A program made the translations under genes and the position numbers. Below are positions 9,245 to 19,514 of a DNA stretch of 56,838 nucleotides, one piece after another. The first letter of the stretch is position 1. Every line of letters starts with the position of its first letter. Source of the DNA: JAAAPF01 sp964481035 (GTDB taxonomy: Bacteria; Pseudomonadota; Alphaproteobacteria; Geminicoccales; Geminicoccaceae). The notes beneath the pieces were generated by a model that had not been told where the DNA came from, ran no database searches, and was given only the letters and a program-made list of their open reading frames with translations. The stretch covers positions 1 through 56,838 of the forward strand of contig CAYZSE010000003.1 of assembly GCA_964481035.1 (NCBI GenBank). Direction: 5' to 3'.

Positions 9245-9300
9245 CGGTCTTCGAGCACACCATCGCGGGCGAGCGCACCATCGCGGGGGGCGCGGTGCCA

Positions 9301-10329
9301 TCAGCGCGCACCTCGAAAGCCGTCGAGGAACCGGGCGAGGTTGGCGTCGAGATGCGGTGACGGGTAGCCGCCTTCCTGGACGAGCACGGTGGGCCAACGG
9401 GCCGCGCCGATCGCCTCGCCGATTCGCCTGAACCCCTCGGTGGTGACGGCGAAGGCCGCGAGCGGGTCGGCCTCGTGGACGTCGAGGCCGAGGGCCACCA
9501 CCAACACGTCGGGCGCCGTCCGCCGGATCACCGCGAGCCCGGCCTGCAACGCGGTGAGGAAGGCCGCATCGTCGGTGCCGAGCGGCAGCGGCAGGTTGAC
9601 GTTCCAGCCCTCGCCCGGGCCGGCGCCGCGCTCGTGCACATGCCCCCAGAACCACGGATAGAAAGCGCTCGGATCGGCATGCAGCGAGACGTGCAGGACG
9701 TCGCGGCGGTCGTAGAAGATGGCCTGCGTACCGTTGCCGTGGTGGACGTCGATGTCCAAGATCGCGGGCCGGCGCCCCGCGGCGACGACCTCGGCGGCGG
9801 CGAGGGCGGTGTTGTTGAGAAAGCAGAAGCCGCCCGCCATGTCGGTCGAGGCATGATGACCCGGCGGCCGCGCGAGCGCGTAGGCGGCGTCGCCGCCGGC
9901 AATGACCCGCCTCGCCGCGGCGAGCGCCGCGCCCGCCGCGAGGGTCGCCGCGCGGTAGGTGCGCCGGCCGAGCGGGCAGGCCGCGTCGGCCATGTGCCAG
10001 CCGGCGCGGCCGACCACGTGCCGGGGATAGCTGGCGTTCTGCCGGGCCGGATGCGCGTTGGCGATCACCTCGTCACCACCGCCGATGGCCTGCCACTCGT
10101 CCCAGCCGGTCTCGAGAAAGGCGAGATAGTCGGGGGTGTGGACCCGCAGGAGCTCGGCGGCGGTCGCCGGCGCGGGGAGGCGGTGCTCGAGGCCGGCCGC
10201 CACCGCAGCGGCGAGCAGCGCCTCTCCGCGTGATGGCCGCTCCGGGCTCGCGGCCCGGCGGCCGCGGACGAGAAAGAAGGAAGGATCGTGCTCGGCCTGA
10301 GCGGGCTCGTAGAAGACGGAGATGGTCAT
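9301..10329 (-). CDS. Histone-deacetylase-family acetylpolyamine amidohydrolase
   Basis: 342 residues, full length for bacterial class II HDAC-like amidohydrolases. Visible active-site elements are RPPGHH (His pair), DIDVHHGNGTQ (zinc-binding Asp and His), GLDVHEADP (second zinc Asp) and QEGGYP (transition-state Tyr). The family removes acetyl groups from polyamines or other small amides with Zn2+ in the cytoplasm. It follows the SDR gene at 10359 by 29 bp on the same strand, so the two are probably cotranscribed. GAGG lies just before the ATG at 10329. Confidence 0.9.
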   Translation of the reverse strand: MTISVFYEPAQAEHDPSFFLVRGRRAASPERPSRGEALLAAAVAAGLEHRLPAPATAAELLRVHTPDYLAFLETGWDEWQAIGGGDEVIANAHPARQNASYPRHVVGRAGWHMADAACPLGRRTYRAATLAAGAALAAARRVIAGGDAAYALARPPGHHASTDMAGGFCFLNNTALAAAEVVAAGRRPAILDIDVHHGNGTQAIFYDRRDVLHVSLHADPSAFYPWFWGHVHERGAGPGEGWNVNLPLPLGTDDAAFLTALQAGLAVIRRTAPDVLVVALGLDVHEADPLAAFAVTTEGFRRIGEAIGAARWPTVLVQEGGYPSPHLDANLARFLDGFRGAR

Positions 10330-10358
10330 GGCACCTCGGCCGGCCGCGCGCCGGGGAG

Positions 10359-11090
10359 CTAGAAGGGAATACGCTCGCCATCCCAGGCGAACAGCCCGCC
10401 GCTGTCCGCGGGGCCGAGGCGATCGAGGACCGCGAGCAGGCGCTCGGCCACGAAGTCGGGCGTGAACAGCTTGCCGTCGGGGACGCTGGCCTGAAAGGGC
10501 GCGGAAAGGCGCGTATCCGTCGTGCCCGGATGCAGGCCGACGCAGACCGCCTCGGGATGGCGGCGCGCAAGCTCGATGGCGAGGGTCCGGATGAGCTGAT
10601 TGAGTGCCGCCTTGGACGCACGGTAGCCGTACCAGCCGCCGAAGCGGTTGTCCTCGATCGAGCCGACCCGTGCCGAGAGCGCGGCAAAGATCGCCTTCCT
10701 GCCGCGGCCGAGCCGTGGCAGGAAGTGCTTGGCGACGAGCGCCGGACCGACGGCGTTGACGGCGAAAGCCCGGGCCAACTTGTCGGCGTCGAGGTGCCGC
10801 CAGGTCTTCTCCGGGGAGAGCCCGCTCGCGTCGTGCAGCACACCGGTGGCGACGATCACGGCATCGAGCGGAACCTCGCCGACGCTCTCAGCCGCCGCGC
10901 TGATGGAGGCCTCGTCGAGGAGATCGAGCGAACCCGGACGCAGCTTGTCGTCTGGCTCGATCGGCCCACGGGCGAACGCCCAGACCGTCGCCACGTGCGG
11001 ATCGTCCGCCAGGCGGCGCACGAGTGCTGCACCGATGCCGCCGCCGGCGCCGACCACGGCGACCTGCGCTGGCTTGTTCAGGCTATCCAT
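10359..11090 (-). CDS. Short-chain dehydrogenase, C-factor-like
   Basis: 243 residues. The Rossmann motif AVVGAGGGIGAALV, the conserved active-site stretch ALSARVGSI, and the YGYRASKAALN catalytic Tyr/Lys motif are present, and HPGTTDTRLSAPF follows. This pattern resembles the CsgA/C-factor group of NAD(P)-dependent SDRs. The substrate is unknown. Transcribed with the amidohydrolase downstream. Divergent from the fasciclin gene at 11248, leaving 157 bp for promoters. Confidence 0.85.
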   Translation of the reverse strand: MDSLNKPAQVAVVGAGGGIGAALVRRLADDPHVATVWAFARGPIEPDDKLRPGSLDLLDEASISAAAESVGEVPLDAVIVATGVLHDASGLSPEKTWRHLDADKLARAFAVNAVGPALVAKHFLPRLGRGRKAIFAALSARVGSIEDNRFGGWYGYRASKAALNQLIRTLAIELARRHPEAVCVGLHPGTTDTRLSAPFQASVPDGKLFTPDFVAERLLAVLDRLGPADSGGLFAWDGERIPF

Positions 11091-11247
11091 CCGAGATCCG
11101 TGCCACCGCCACGACCCATCAGCTAGTGCGCGACCCGCGCGCGCCCAGGCGCCGGCTCGAACATGCTCGCTTGCGCTCTTCGCGCATGACCTCGTCTCTG
11201 AGGACTGCTATTCAAGTTCTTATCAACTGAACCGAAGGCATCTGGGT

Positions 11248-11739
11248 ATGAACACGTGTCTGCGATCCTTCGCCTTCGCGTGCGCGCTCGCGCTCGCCGC
11301 CGCAGGCAGCGCCGCCGCCTCGCGGACCGTCGTCGACGAGGTCAGGGCGCACGCCGAATTCGCCACTTTCGCGCGCGCCTTGGAGGCGACGCGTTACGGT
11401 GAAGTGCTCGCCGACGGCGGCCCCTACACGGTGTTCGCCTTCACCGACGAGGCGTTCGCGCGGCTCCCGCAGAGCTTCAAGAGCTTCTTGTTCAGCCCGC
11501 CGGGCAAGTCCACACTGGAGCAGCTCCTCGGCTATCATCTGATCCCCGGCCGGGCGACCAGCGACAAGATGTTCGGACGGATCTACGAGGTGCCGACCCT
11601 GGACGGGCACACGCTGACGATCGAGGGACAGATGGACTTCATCCGGGTCAATGGCGCGACGGTGCTCAGGACCGACATGCTCGCCGACAACGGCGTGGTC
11701 CATCTGCTCGACTACGTCATCATCCCGCCCAGCTTCTGA
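11248..11739 (+). CDS. Secreted fasciclin (FAS1) domain protein
   Basis: 163 residues: a signal peptide (MNTCLRSFAFACALALAAAG, cleavage near SAAA) followed by one FAS1 domain. The domain shows ADGGPYTVFAFTDEAFARLP and LLGYHLIPGR, then ends with NGVVHLLDYVIIPP. FAS1 domains mediate adhesion and protein-protein contact outside the cytoplasm. GAAGG lies 10 nt before the ATG. Its TGA overlaps the ATG of the DUF1194 gene (TGATG), so translation is coupled. Confidence 0.9.
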   Translation: MNTCLRSFAFACALALAAAGSAAASRTVVDEVRAHAEFATFARALEATRYGEVLADGGPYTVFAFTDEAFARLPQSFKSFLFSPPGKSTLEQLLGYHLIPGRATSDKMFGRIYEVPTLDGHTLTIEGQMDFIRVNGATVLRTDMLADNGVVHLLDYVIIPPSF

Positions 11740-12467
11740 TGCGCCGGGCTCTCCTCGCCCTCCTGCTCACGAACGCCGCGACGGCGCAGGCCGAGCGCGT
11801 CGACCTCGAGCTCGTCCTCCTGGCCGACGCCTCCGGCTCGATCGACCAGACCGAACTCGTGTTCCAGCGCCAGGGCTACGCCCGCGCCATCCAGTCGGCT
11901 GAGGTGCTCGCGGCGATCGCGTCCGGCTTCGACGGCAAGATCGCCGTCACCTACGTCGAGTGGGCCGCCGCGGAGGCCCAGGACGTCGTCGTGCCCTGGA
12001 TGGTCGTCGCGGACGCCGCCAGCGCCAAGGCCTTCGCCGACACGCTGATGGCCGCCCCGCGCCGTGCGTTCGGTCGCAACGCCATCGGCCAGGCGCTCGC
12101 CTTCGGCGTCAGCGAGCTGGAGACCAACGCGTTCGAGGGCTTCCGCCGGGTCATCGATCTCTCGGCGGACAGCGCCAACAACTGGGACGGCATCAGCATC
12201 GCCGACGGGCGCGCGGAGGCGGCGGCCCGCGACATCGTCATCAACGGTCTCGCCGTGCTCTGCCGGGCCGCGAACTGCACGGGCCGACCCGTCAACTACG
12301 ATCTCGAGCTCACCTTCGAGCGCACCATCATCACCGGACCCGGCGCCTTCGTCGTGACCGCCGACGACGGCGCGAGCTTCGCCGACGCGGTGCGCAAGAA
12401 GCTCGTCCTCGAGATCGCCGACGTCCGCGACGTACCGGAGGGCCGCTATGCGGTGGATCTGCGCTAG
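11739..12467 (+). CDS. DUF1194 (von Willebrand A-like) secreted protein
   Basis: 242 residues with a signal peptide (MRRALLALLLTNAATAQA). The mature protein begins with the metal-ion-dependent adhesion site LLADASGSID (DxSxS) and continues with VTYVEWAA and VIDLSADSANNWDG, typical of DUF1194. The fold is VWA-like; the function of the family is not established. It overlaps the fasciclin gene upstream by one base and the MliC-like gene downstream by 20 bp. Confidence 0.88.
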   Translation: MRRALLALLLTNAATAQAERVDLELVLLADASGSIDQTELVFQRQGYARAIQSAEVLAAIASGFDGKIAVTYVEWAAAEAQDVVVPWMVVADAASAKAFADTLMAAPRRAFGRNAIGQALAFGVSELETNAFEGFRRVIDLSADSANNWDGISIADGRAEAAARDIVINGLAVLCRAANCTGRPVNYDLELTFERTIITGPGAFVVTADDGASFADAVRKKLVLEIADVRDVPEGRYAVDLR

Positions 12468-12741
12468 CCTCCTGCTCCTGGCGGCGGCGAGCCCGGCCTC
12501 GGCGGTCACCTTTGCCGCCTATCGCTGCGCCGACGGCGCCCGCATCGCGGCCGCCTATCTGCCGGGCGACGAGGCGCGGGTGCATCTCAGCACGAGCGGG
12601 GGCGCCGTGACCCTGGACCAGGTTCGCGCCGCGAGCGGCGCCAAGTACGAGGGGCGGGGCTGGCTCTGGTGGGCCAAGGGGGCCGAGGCCACCTTGGCGG
12701 CACCGGACGGTCGCACGACCGTCTGCACCGCGACCGATTGA
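12448..12741 (+). CDS. MliC-like secreted protein (C-type lysozyme inhibitor family)
   Basis: 97 residues: a signal peptide (MRWICASLLLLAAASPASA), then a short beta domain with FAAYRCADGARI, AAYLPGDEARVHL, ASGAKYEGRGWLWWAKGAEA and TTVCTATD. The YxC and C-terminal Cys pair and the KYEGxGxLxW-xKG pattern match the MliC/PliC inhibitors of C-type lysozyme. There is no lipobox, so it is more likely periplasmic than a lipoprotein. It starts inside the end of the DUF1194 gene. Confidence 0.78.
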   Translation: MRWICASLLLLAAASPASAVTFAAYRCADGARIAAAYLPGDEARVHLSTSGGAVTLDQVRAASGAKYEGRGWLWWAKGAEATLAAPDGRTTVCTATD

Positions 12742-12846
12742 GCGCTCTTCCGCCCACCCGCGCATGGCAGCCACGACGAGCTCTCGGCTCGACCAGACGC
12801 GGCGCGGCTGCGAAGGCTGTGCAATCGTCGCGATTCGTCAATAGGG

Positions 12847-13737
12847 GTGGCCCTGTCCCGCTTGCTCGCCTTACCGGACGCATGGCGCGGGATGCTCTAC
12901 ATGGCCGTCGCGGCCTTGGCCATGGTGGTCATGCACGCCCTCGTCCGGCAGTTGTCGAACGAGCTGCACCCCTTCGAAGTGGCCTTCTTTCGCAATCTCT
13001 TCGGCCTCGCCTTCGTCCTCCCGCTGCTCGCCCATGCCGGCCTCGACCAGCTGCGCCCGCGCCGGCCCGGCCTCTTGGCGCTGCGCGGCGCGGTCGACGG
13101 CTGCGCGATGCTCGCCTTCTTCAGCGCCCTGTCGCTGGCACCGCTCGCGACGGTGACGGCACTGTCCTTCACCGCCCCGCTCTTCGCCACCGTCCTCGCC
13201 ATCCCGATCCTGCGCGAGATCGTCGGCATCCGCCGCGCCGTCTCGATCGTCGTCGGCTTCGTCGGGGCGGTGATCGTCATCCGCCCAGGCGCGGAGGGGC
13301 TGATCTCGGCGGGCGCCGCGGCGACGCTCTTCTCGGCCTTCTTCTGGGGCTTCGCGCTCTGCCTCATCAAGCTCCTCTCCCGCCACGAGACCAGCATCGC
13401 CATCACCTTCTGGGCGGCGCTCGGGCTGATCCCGATCACGCTCGTGGCGGCCGCCCCCGTGTGGACCATGCCGAGCCTCGCCGAGATCGGCGGGCTCGCG
13501 ATCCTCGGGGCCTGCGGCACCACGGCGCAGCTCTGCCTCGCCCAGGCGATGCGGCTCGCCGATGCGACGGTCGTCATGCCGATCGACTTCACCCGGCTCG
13601 TCTGGTCGGCAGTTCTGGGCTACCTGCTGTTTGCGGAGGTGCCCGATGCCGGCACGTTCATCGGCGGCACGCTGATCTTCTCGAGCGTCGTCTACATCGC
13701 CTATCGCGAGCGGATCCGCGCGGGCGTCGTCGTCTGA
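12847..13737 (+). CDS. DMT-superfamily (EamA) transporter
   Basis: 296 residues with ten hydrophobic helices arranged as two EamA repeats (about 15-140 and 150-285). Landmarks are FRNLFGLAFVLPL, ALSLAPLATVTALSFTAPLF and the second-half ACGTTAQLCLAQAMRLADAT. These are inner-membrane drug/metabolite exporters; the substrate is unknown. GTG 12847 is chosen because it leaves a normal lead before helix 1; ATG 12892 would cut very close to it. The gene stands alone between the MliC-like gene and a convergent stress protein. Confidence 0.87.
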   Translation: MALSRLLALPDAWRGMLYMAVAALAMVVMHALVRQLSNELHPFEVAFFRNLFGLAFVLPLLAHAGLDQLRPRRPGLLALRGAVDGCAMLAFFSALSLAPLATVTALSFTAPLFATVLAIPILREIVGIRRAVSIVVGFVGAVIVIRPGAEGLISAGAAATLFSAFFWGFALCLIKLLSRHETSIAITFWAALGLIPITLVAAAPVWTMPSLAEIGGLAILGACGTTAQLCLAQAMRLADATVVMPIDFTRLVWSAVLGYLLFAEVPDAGTFIGGTLIFSSVVYIAYRERIRAGVVV

Positions 13738-13834
13738 TGTACGTCCGGGATCGGCCCGGCCATGCAGCGAGCGACCGGTGCGGGCGCTGCCGGCGAGCGC
13801 CGACGGCCCCGTTCGACCCGCTGCGCACCTCGCC

Positions 13835-14230
13835 TCAGCGCACGATATAGACCGACGTCGGTGCGTGCAGGGCGACGAAGGAGGCGTTCGAGCCCAACAG
13901 CGTGTCGGGCACACGCGGGTCGTGCGATCCCATGACGACCAGGTCGACCGCAAGCTCCTTGGCAGCTGCGCAGATCTGCCGGTGCGCCGGCCCGCTCTTC
14001 AAGAGCGTCCGAACGCGCACGTCACCGGGCACCTGCGCCGCCGCCCAGGCGTCGAGGTCGGGCTGGTAGTCCTCGGGGACTCGATTGAGGTTGCGCTCGA
14101 GCTTCGGGGCCGCGAACAGAACCACGAGTTCGGCGTTGCTCTCCCGCGCCAAGCCCACGGCCACCTCGGCCGCCTTCGACCAGACGTCCCCCTCGCGAAC
14201 ATCGACGGGTAGCAGGATACGTCTCAGCAT
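13835..14230 (-). CDS. Universal stress protein (UspA family)
   Basis: 131 residues. It starts MLRRILLPVDVREGDVWSKA, the first strand and Asp of the Usp fold. It ends with VDLVVMGSHDPRVPDTLLGS and HAPTSVYIV, where MGSH and LGSNA resemble the ATP-binding G-2x-G-9x-G(S/T/N) motif. A cytoplasmic stress-related dimer is likely. The bases 14231-14503 upstream hold no gene. Confidence 0.9.
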   Translation of the reverse strand: MLRRILLPVDVREGDVWSKAAEVAVGLARESNAELVVLFAAPKLERNLNRVPEDYQPDLDAWAAAQVPGDVRVRTLLKSGPAHRQICAAAKELAVDLVVMGSHDPRVPDTLLGSNASFVALHAPTSVYIVR

Positions 14231-14503
14231 GCGGCTCTCCCGGCTTCCATGACGGGGACGAGACTGCCTCGCCCGGGCACCCCCGCCGCTGCCGCGCCCG
14301 GCAGCACTTGCTTGCGGTGTCACCCCCGGCGGCGGTGCGGCCATCCTCTCATCGTCGATCGCCGTCGATCGTACCGCAAACGGTGGCGCATCCGGCCTCC
14401 TCGGCAACCTCGCGCGTGCTGCGACGTTCCCTGAGCACGGGTTGCGCAAGCCGCCTCGAGCTGCCAGCCTCCGCGCTTCACCACGCCAAAGGATCCGCCG
14501 TTC

Positions 14504-14683
14504 ATGAGCGATATCCCGACCAACCCGGCCGATCAATTCCGCGAGCTGGCGAGCGCCGGCGACGAGATCGCCGAGGCGCTGGTCCAAAACGGCGCTGCCA
14601 ATCAGGGCCAGATCGTCGCCGCCTTGGCCCAAATCGTCCGCCAGGTGGCGGATCAACTCGACGGCGCCACGCCCGAGAGCTGA
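14504..14683 (+). CDS. Small hypothetical protein (59 residues)
   Basis: MSDIPTNPADQFRELASAGD and onward, ending DQLDGATPES. The protein is acidic, hydrophilic and mostly helical, with no signal peptide or membrane segment. AAAGGA lies 10 nt before the ATG, the composition is protein-like and not shadow-like (few Arg/Pro), and it stops 4 bp before the end of a convergent SDR gene. I do not recognise a family. Confidence 0.55.
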   Translation: MSDIPTNPADQFRELASAGDEIAEALVQNGAANQGQIVAALAQIVRQVADQLDGATPES

Positions 14684-14687
14684 CGGC

Positions 14688-15461
14688 TCAAGGCCGCAGG
14701 GTCAAGGCGAGGCCGGCGCCCAAGGCCCGGCTGAGCGCGGCGCGAGCGCGCGAGATCGGGCCGAGCGCGGCTCGGGTGGCGAGGTCGGTGAAGGCGACGT
14801 GGGCGCGGCCGAGTTGATCGAGGCCGGCGCGCGCGACCTCCTCGGGCGAGCGCGCTCCCGCCACCATCACGAAGGGCAGCGCGCGGGTGCGCGTCGGGCC
14901 GGGACACAGGGCCATCACATCGACGCGTTCGTTGCGCAGCTCCGTCGCGAGGGCTTCGGTGAAGCTCAGCACGAAGGCCTTGGACGCCGCGTAGACCGCC
15001 ATGCGCGGCACCGGGGCGAAGGCCGTGGTGCTCGCGACGTTGAGCAGGAAGGCCCGCCCGTGGCCGACTTCGGCGCTTTCTAGGAGATGCGCAAGGAGGC
15101 GGTGAGAAAGAGCGACCGTCGCTCGGCAGTTGACGTCGACGGCGGCGAGCAAGGCGTCGGTCTCGGCCTCGCGAAAGAGGCCGTAGGGGCCGATGCCGGC
15201 GTTGTTGACGAGGCCGTCGAGCGGCCCCGCAAGGGCGGTGTCGACGACCGCGGCGACGGCCTCGGGCGCCGCCAGATCGGCCGCGACCGTCTCCACACGG
15301 CGGCTCTCGGATGCGAGCTCGCTCGCGAGGCGATCGAGCCGTGCGGCGTCGCGGCCGGTCAGCAGCAGATGCGTGTCCGACGGCAACTCGCGCGCGAACG
15401 CCTCGCCGATCCCGCTCGTCGCTCCGGTCACGAGCACGCGGCGCGGTCGTCGCAAAGCCAT
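14688..15461 (-). CDS. Short-chain dehydrogenase/reductase
   Basis: 257 residues. Classical SDR motifs are complete: VLVTGATSGIGEAFA, LVNNAGIG, and Ser/Tyr/Lys in NVASTT and YAASKAF, with CPGPTRT after them. The Asp/Arg pattern after strand 2 (LTGRDAARL) suggests NADPH preference. Two ATGs are adjacent (15464 and 15461). AAGGAGG leaves 6 nt to the second, so 15461 is chosen. The closest general type is the ketoreductase-like DltE/YqjQ group. The substrate is unknown. Confidence 0.88.
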   Translation of the reverse strand: MALRRPRRVLVTGATSGIGEAFARELPSDTHLLLTGRDAARLDRLASELASESRRVETVAADLAAPEAVAAVVDTALAGPLDGLVNNAGIGPYGLFREAETDALLAAVDVNCRATVALSHRLLAHLLESAEVGHGRAFLLNVASTTAFAPVPRMAVYAASKAFVLSFTEALATELRNERVDVMALCPGPTRTRALPFVMVAGARSPEEVARAGLDQLGRAHVAFTDLATRAALGPISRARAALSRALGAGLALTLRP

Positions 15462-15525
15462 CATCGTCCTCCTTGGTCGTTACGAGCGAGGTGGCCCGGC
15501 GGCGGGCACCGTCCAGGGTCGATCG

Positions 15526-15948
15526 TCAGCCGCCGTCGGGCCAATCATCGCGGCGCTGGCGTAGCGTTCGCCTCCCCAATAGCCGCAAGAAGCGCATGCT
15601 GTCGGCCAGACGCATGAGGATCATCGCCACGGCCAGCACGGCGATCGCGACGGCCTCGTAGAGCACGTTCTCCGGAGCCATGTCCTTGCCCTGGAGCACG
15701 ATGAGCCGAGCCAGCGCCGTGCTGGCGATGAGCACCGGGTAGACGAAGGGCAGCCGCCGGCTCTCCATGTAGACGGCCACCATCGAGAGGACCTCGGTGT
15801 AGAGGAAGAGGAGCAGGATGTCGGCGATCACCACGGTCTGCCGCTCGATCACCTTGGCGATCTCGAACCCGACCGCCGCGAGCGTGAGAACGGCGACGAT
15901 GGCGAGCACCGCGTGCTCGCTCCATCGGATGAGGCGGGCGGCCGTCAT
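15526..15948 (-). CDS. psiE: PsiE-family membrane protein
   Basis: 140 residues with four membrane helices. ADILLLFLYTEVLSMVAVYM and the RRLPFVYPVLIASTALARL stretch match the phosphate-starvation-inducible PsiE family. Its biochemical role is not known. GAGG lies 9 nt before the ATG. It begins 60 bp after the stop of recQ on the same strand, so cotranscription is possible. Confidence 0.85.
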   Translation of the reverse strand: MTAARLIRWSEHAVLAIVAVLTLAAVGFEIAKVIERQTVVIADILLLFLYTEVLSMVAVYMESRRLPFVYPVLIASTALARLIVLQGKDMAPENVLYEAVAIAVLAVAMILMRLADSMRFLRLLGRRTLRQRRDDWPDGG

Positions 15949-16008
15949 GGGGCAGATCCTCGCTCAGCGGCAAACCGCCAACGTCGCGGAAGGACGAAAG
16001 GTTCCACC

Positions 16009-17814
<1,806 letters not shown>

Positions 17815-18407
17815 GGCTCGGTGCTAGTCGATTTCAGCGGCCGGCGGAACCGTTGGACCGCTCCTGTCCGGCGGTCTCGGGCCGAGCGCTTCGTCCCGCG
17901 GCTTTCGCGGTTCGCCTCGGCCGTCCTCGGCGGAATCGCGCTCGGGGACTTCGCCCTCGATGCCATGGCGTAGCTCGTCGCCGGCAACCCGCCCTTCCTC
18001 GCCCCAACCGGGATCGCCTGGGTCGCGCTCGTGGGCCACCTCCCCTTCGTCCTGGTCGCCGCCGCGGCGGAGCTGCGGCCGGCTTCGGATCCGGCAGGCG
18101 CGACGGCGGCTTAGAGCGGCCCTGACACCGGACCTTCCGGTCGTGTCGCACGGCATGCCATAGGACGATCGTCCGTGCAGACTCGGCCGCCACCGGAGAC
18201 ATCGCCTGGCCGAATTCTCGGAATCCGAAGCCGAGGCGGACCCTCCCTCTTTCGCTCTCAAGGCCTGGGCGCGATGTCTCGGCGCCTCCAGCCGACGCGA
18301 ATAGCGCACTTTCTGACCTTGGCGCGCCCCCGGCCGGTCGCCTATCGTCGGTGCGACCAGCGGGAGGGCGCGATGGGGCTCGTGACGACCGGCGGATCGG
18401 GGGCCCG
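17815..18407. other. 593-bp gap between genes, with a possible broken small membrane protein
   Basis: No intact gene is convincing here. On the plus strand, frame 1 from about 17905 to 18114 reads SRFASAVLGGIALGDFALDAMA, then a TAG at 17971-17973, then LVAGNPPFLAPTGIAWVALV, GHLPFVLVAAAAELR and a final stop. The two hydrophobic stretches without Arg-rich shadow composition suggest a two-helix membrane protein broken by one stop. The rest (18115-18407) must hold the promoter of the nucleoside operon; I see no clear -35/-10 pair. Confidence 0.35.
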
Positions 18408-19514
18408 ATGAGCGCGCTTCCCCGCTGGGTCGACTTGGGCCTGCTCCCGCTCGTCAACCTCACCGCGGCGATGCTGGTCACCGGGCTCATCGTCCTGCTC
18501 CTCGGCGAGAATCCGCTTCGCGCCTTGGACCTGCTCGTCTACGGCGCCTTCGGCTACGGCGAAGCCTGGGGCTACACGCTCTACTACGCCACCAACTTCA
18601 TCTTCACCGGGCTCGCCTTCGCCGTCGCCTTCCATGCGGCGCTGTTCAACATCGGCGCCGAGGGCCAGGCGTACCTGGGCGGGCTCGGGGTCGGCCTCGT
18701 CTGCCTCGCCCTCGACGCCTACCTGCCCTTCGTCCTCATCCTGCCCTTGGCGATCCTCGGAGCCGCCGCCTTCGGTGCGGTCTGGGGGGCGGTGCCCGGT
18801 TGGCTGCAGGCCGAGCGCGGCGCGCACATCGTCATCACGACGATCATGTTCAACTTCATCGCCGCGGCGCTGATGACCTACCTCCTGGTCAACGTCCTCA
18901 TCGAGCCGGGCCAAGCGACGCCCGAGACCCGCGACTTCGCCGCCAGCGCGACCCTGCCGCACCTGCACGAGATCGCGGCCGCGCTCGGCCTGCCCGCCTA
19001 CCGCTCGCCCCTCAACCTCGCCTTCGTCATAGCGCTCCTCGCTTGTGGCGCCGTGTGGGTGCTCATCTGGAAAACCCGCTTCGGCTACGCGCTCCGGGTC
19101 ACGGGCCAGAGCCGGGATGCCGCGGTCTACGCCGGCATCGACCCCAAGCGCGTGGTGATCCTCGCCATGGCGCTGTCGGGCGCGCTGGCGGGCATGATGG
19201 CGCTCAACGAGATCATGGGCTCGCAGGGCCGCCTCCTCCTCGGCTTCACCGGCGGCTTCGGCTTCGTCGGCATCGCCGTCGCGCTGATGGGCAGGAACCA
19301 CCCGCTCGGCATCGTCATGGCGGCAATGCTGTTCGGCGCGCTCTACCAGGGCGGCTCCGAGCTCGCCTTCGACATGCCGACGATCAGCCGCGACGTGGTC
19401 GTCGTCATCCAGGGTCTCGTCATCCTCTTCGCCGGTGCTTTGGAGAACATGTTCCGGCCGCCGCTGCAGCGGCTCTTCGCCCGATCGGAACGGCGCCGGG
19501 CCGAGACCGCCTGA
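18408..19514 (+). CDS. ABC nucleoside-type permease, first subunit (NupP/YufP-like)
   Basis: 368 residues, about nine membrane helices, BPD_transp_2 family. Visible are FHAALFNIGAEGQAYLGGLG, RGAHIVITTIMFNFIAAALM, the EAA-like turn VTGQSRDAAVYAGIDPKR and FGFVGIAVALMGRNHPLG. This is the larger permease of BmpA/NupABC-type nucleoside importers. The TGA overlaps the ATG of the second permease (TGATG). No ATPase or lipoprotein receptor gene is adjacent in this window. Confidence 0.9.
   Translation: MSALPRWVDLGLLPLVNLTAAMLVTGLIVLLLGENPLRALDLLVYGAFGYGEAWGYTLYYATNFIFTGLAFAVAFHAALFNIGAEGQAYLGGLGVGLVCLALDAYLPFVLILPLAILGAAAFGAVWGAVPGWLQAERGAHIVITTIMFNFIAAALMTYLLVNVLIEPGQATPETRDFAASATLPHLHEIAAALGLPAYRSPLNLAFVIALLACGAVWVLIWKTRFGYALRVTGQSRDAAVYAGIDPKRVVILAMALSGALAGMMALNEIMGSQGRLLLGFTGGFGFVGIAVALMGRNHPLGIVMAAMLFGALYQGGSELAFDMPTISRDVVVVIQGLVILFAGALENMFRPPLQRLFARSERRRAETA

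Noticed and set aside
9253..9290. Short direct repeat GCACCATCGCGGG-like copies after the csp terminator
   Set aside because: Only two imperfect copies, no array structure and no neighbouring cas genes; not a CRISPR.
13835..14656. Long version of the universal stress protein (274 residues)
   Set aside because: The upstream part is Arg/Pro/Ala shadow sequence; the family starts at MLRRILLPVD.
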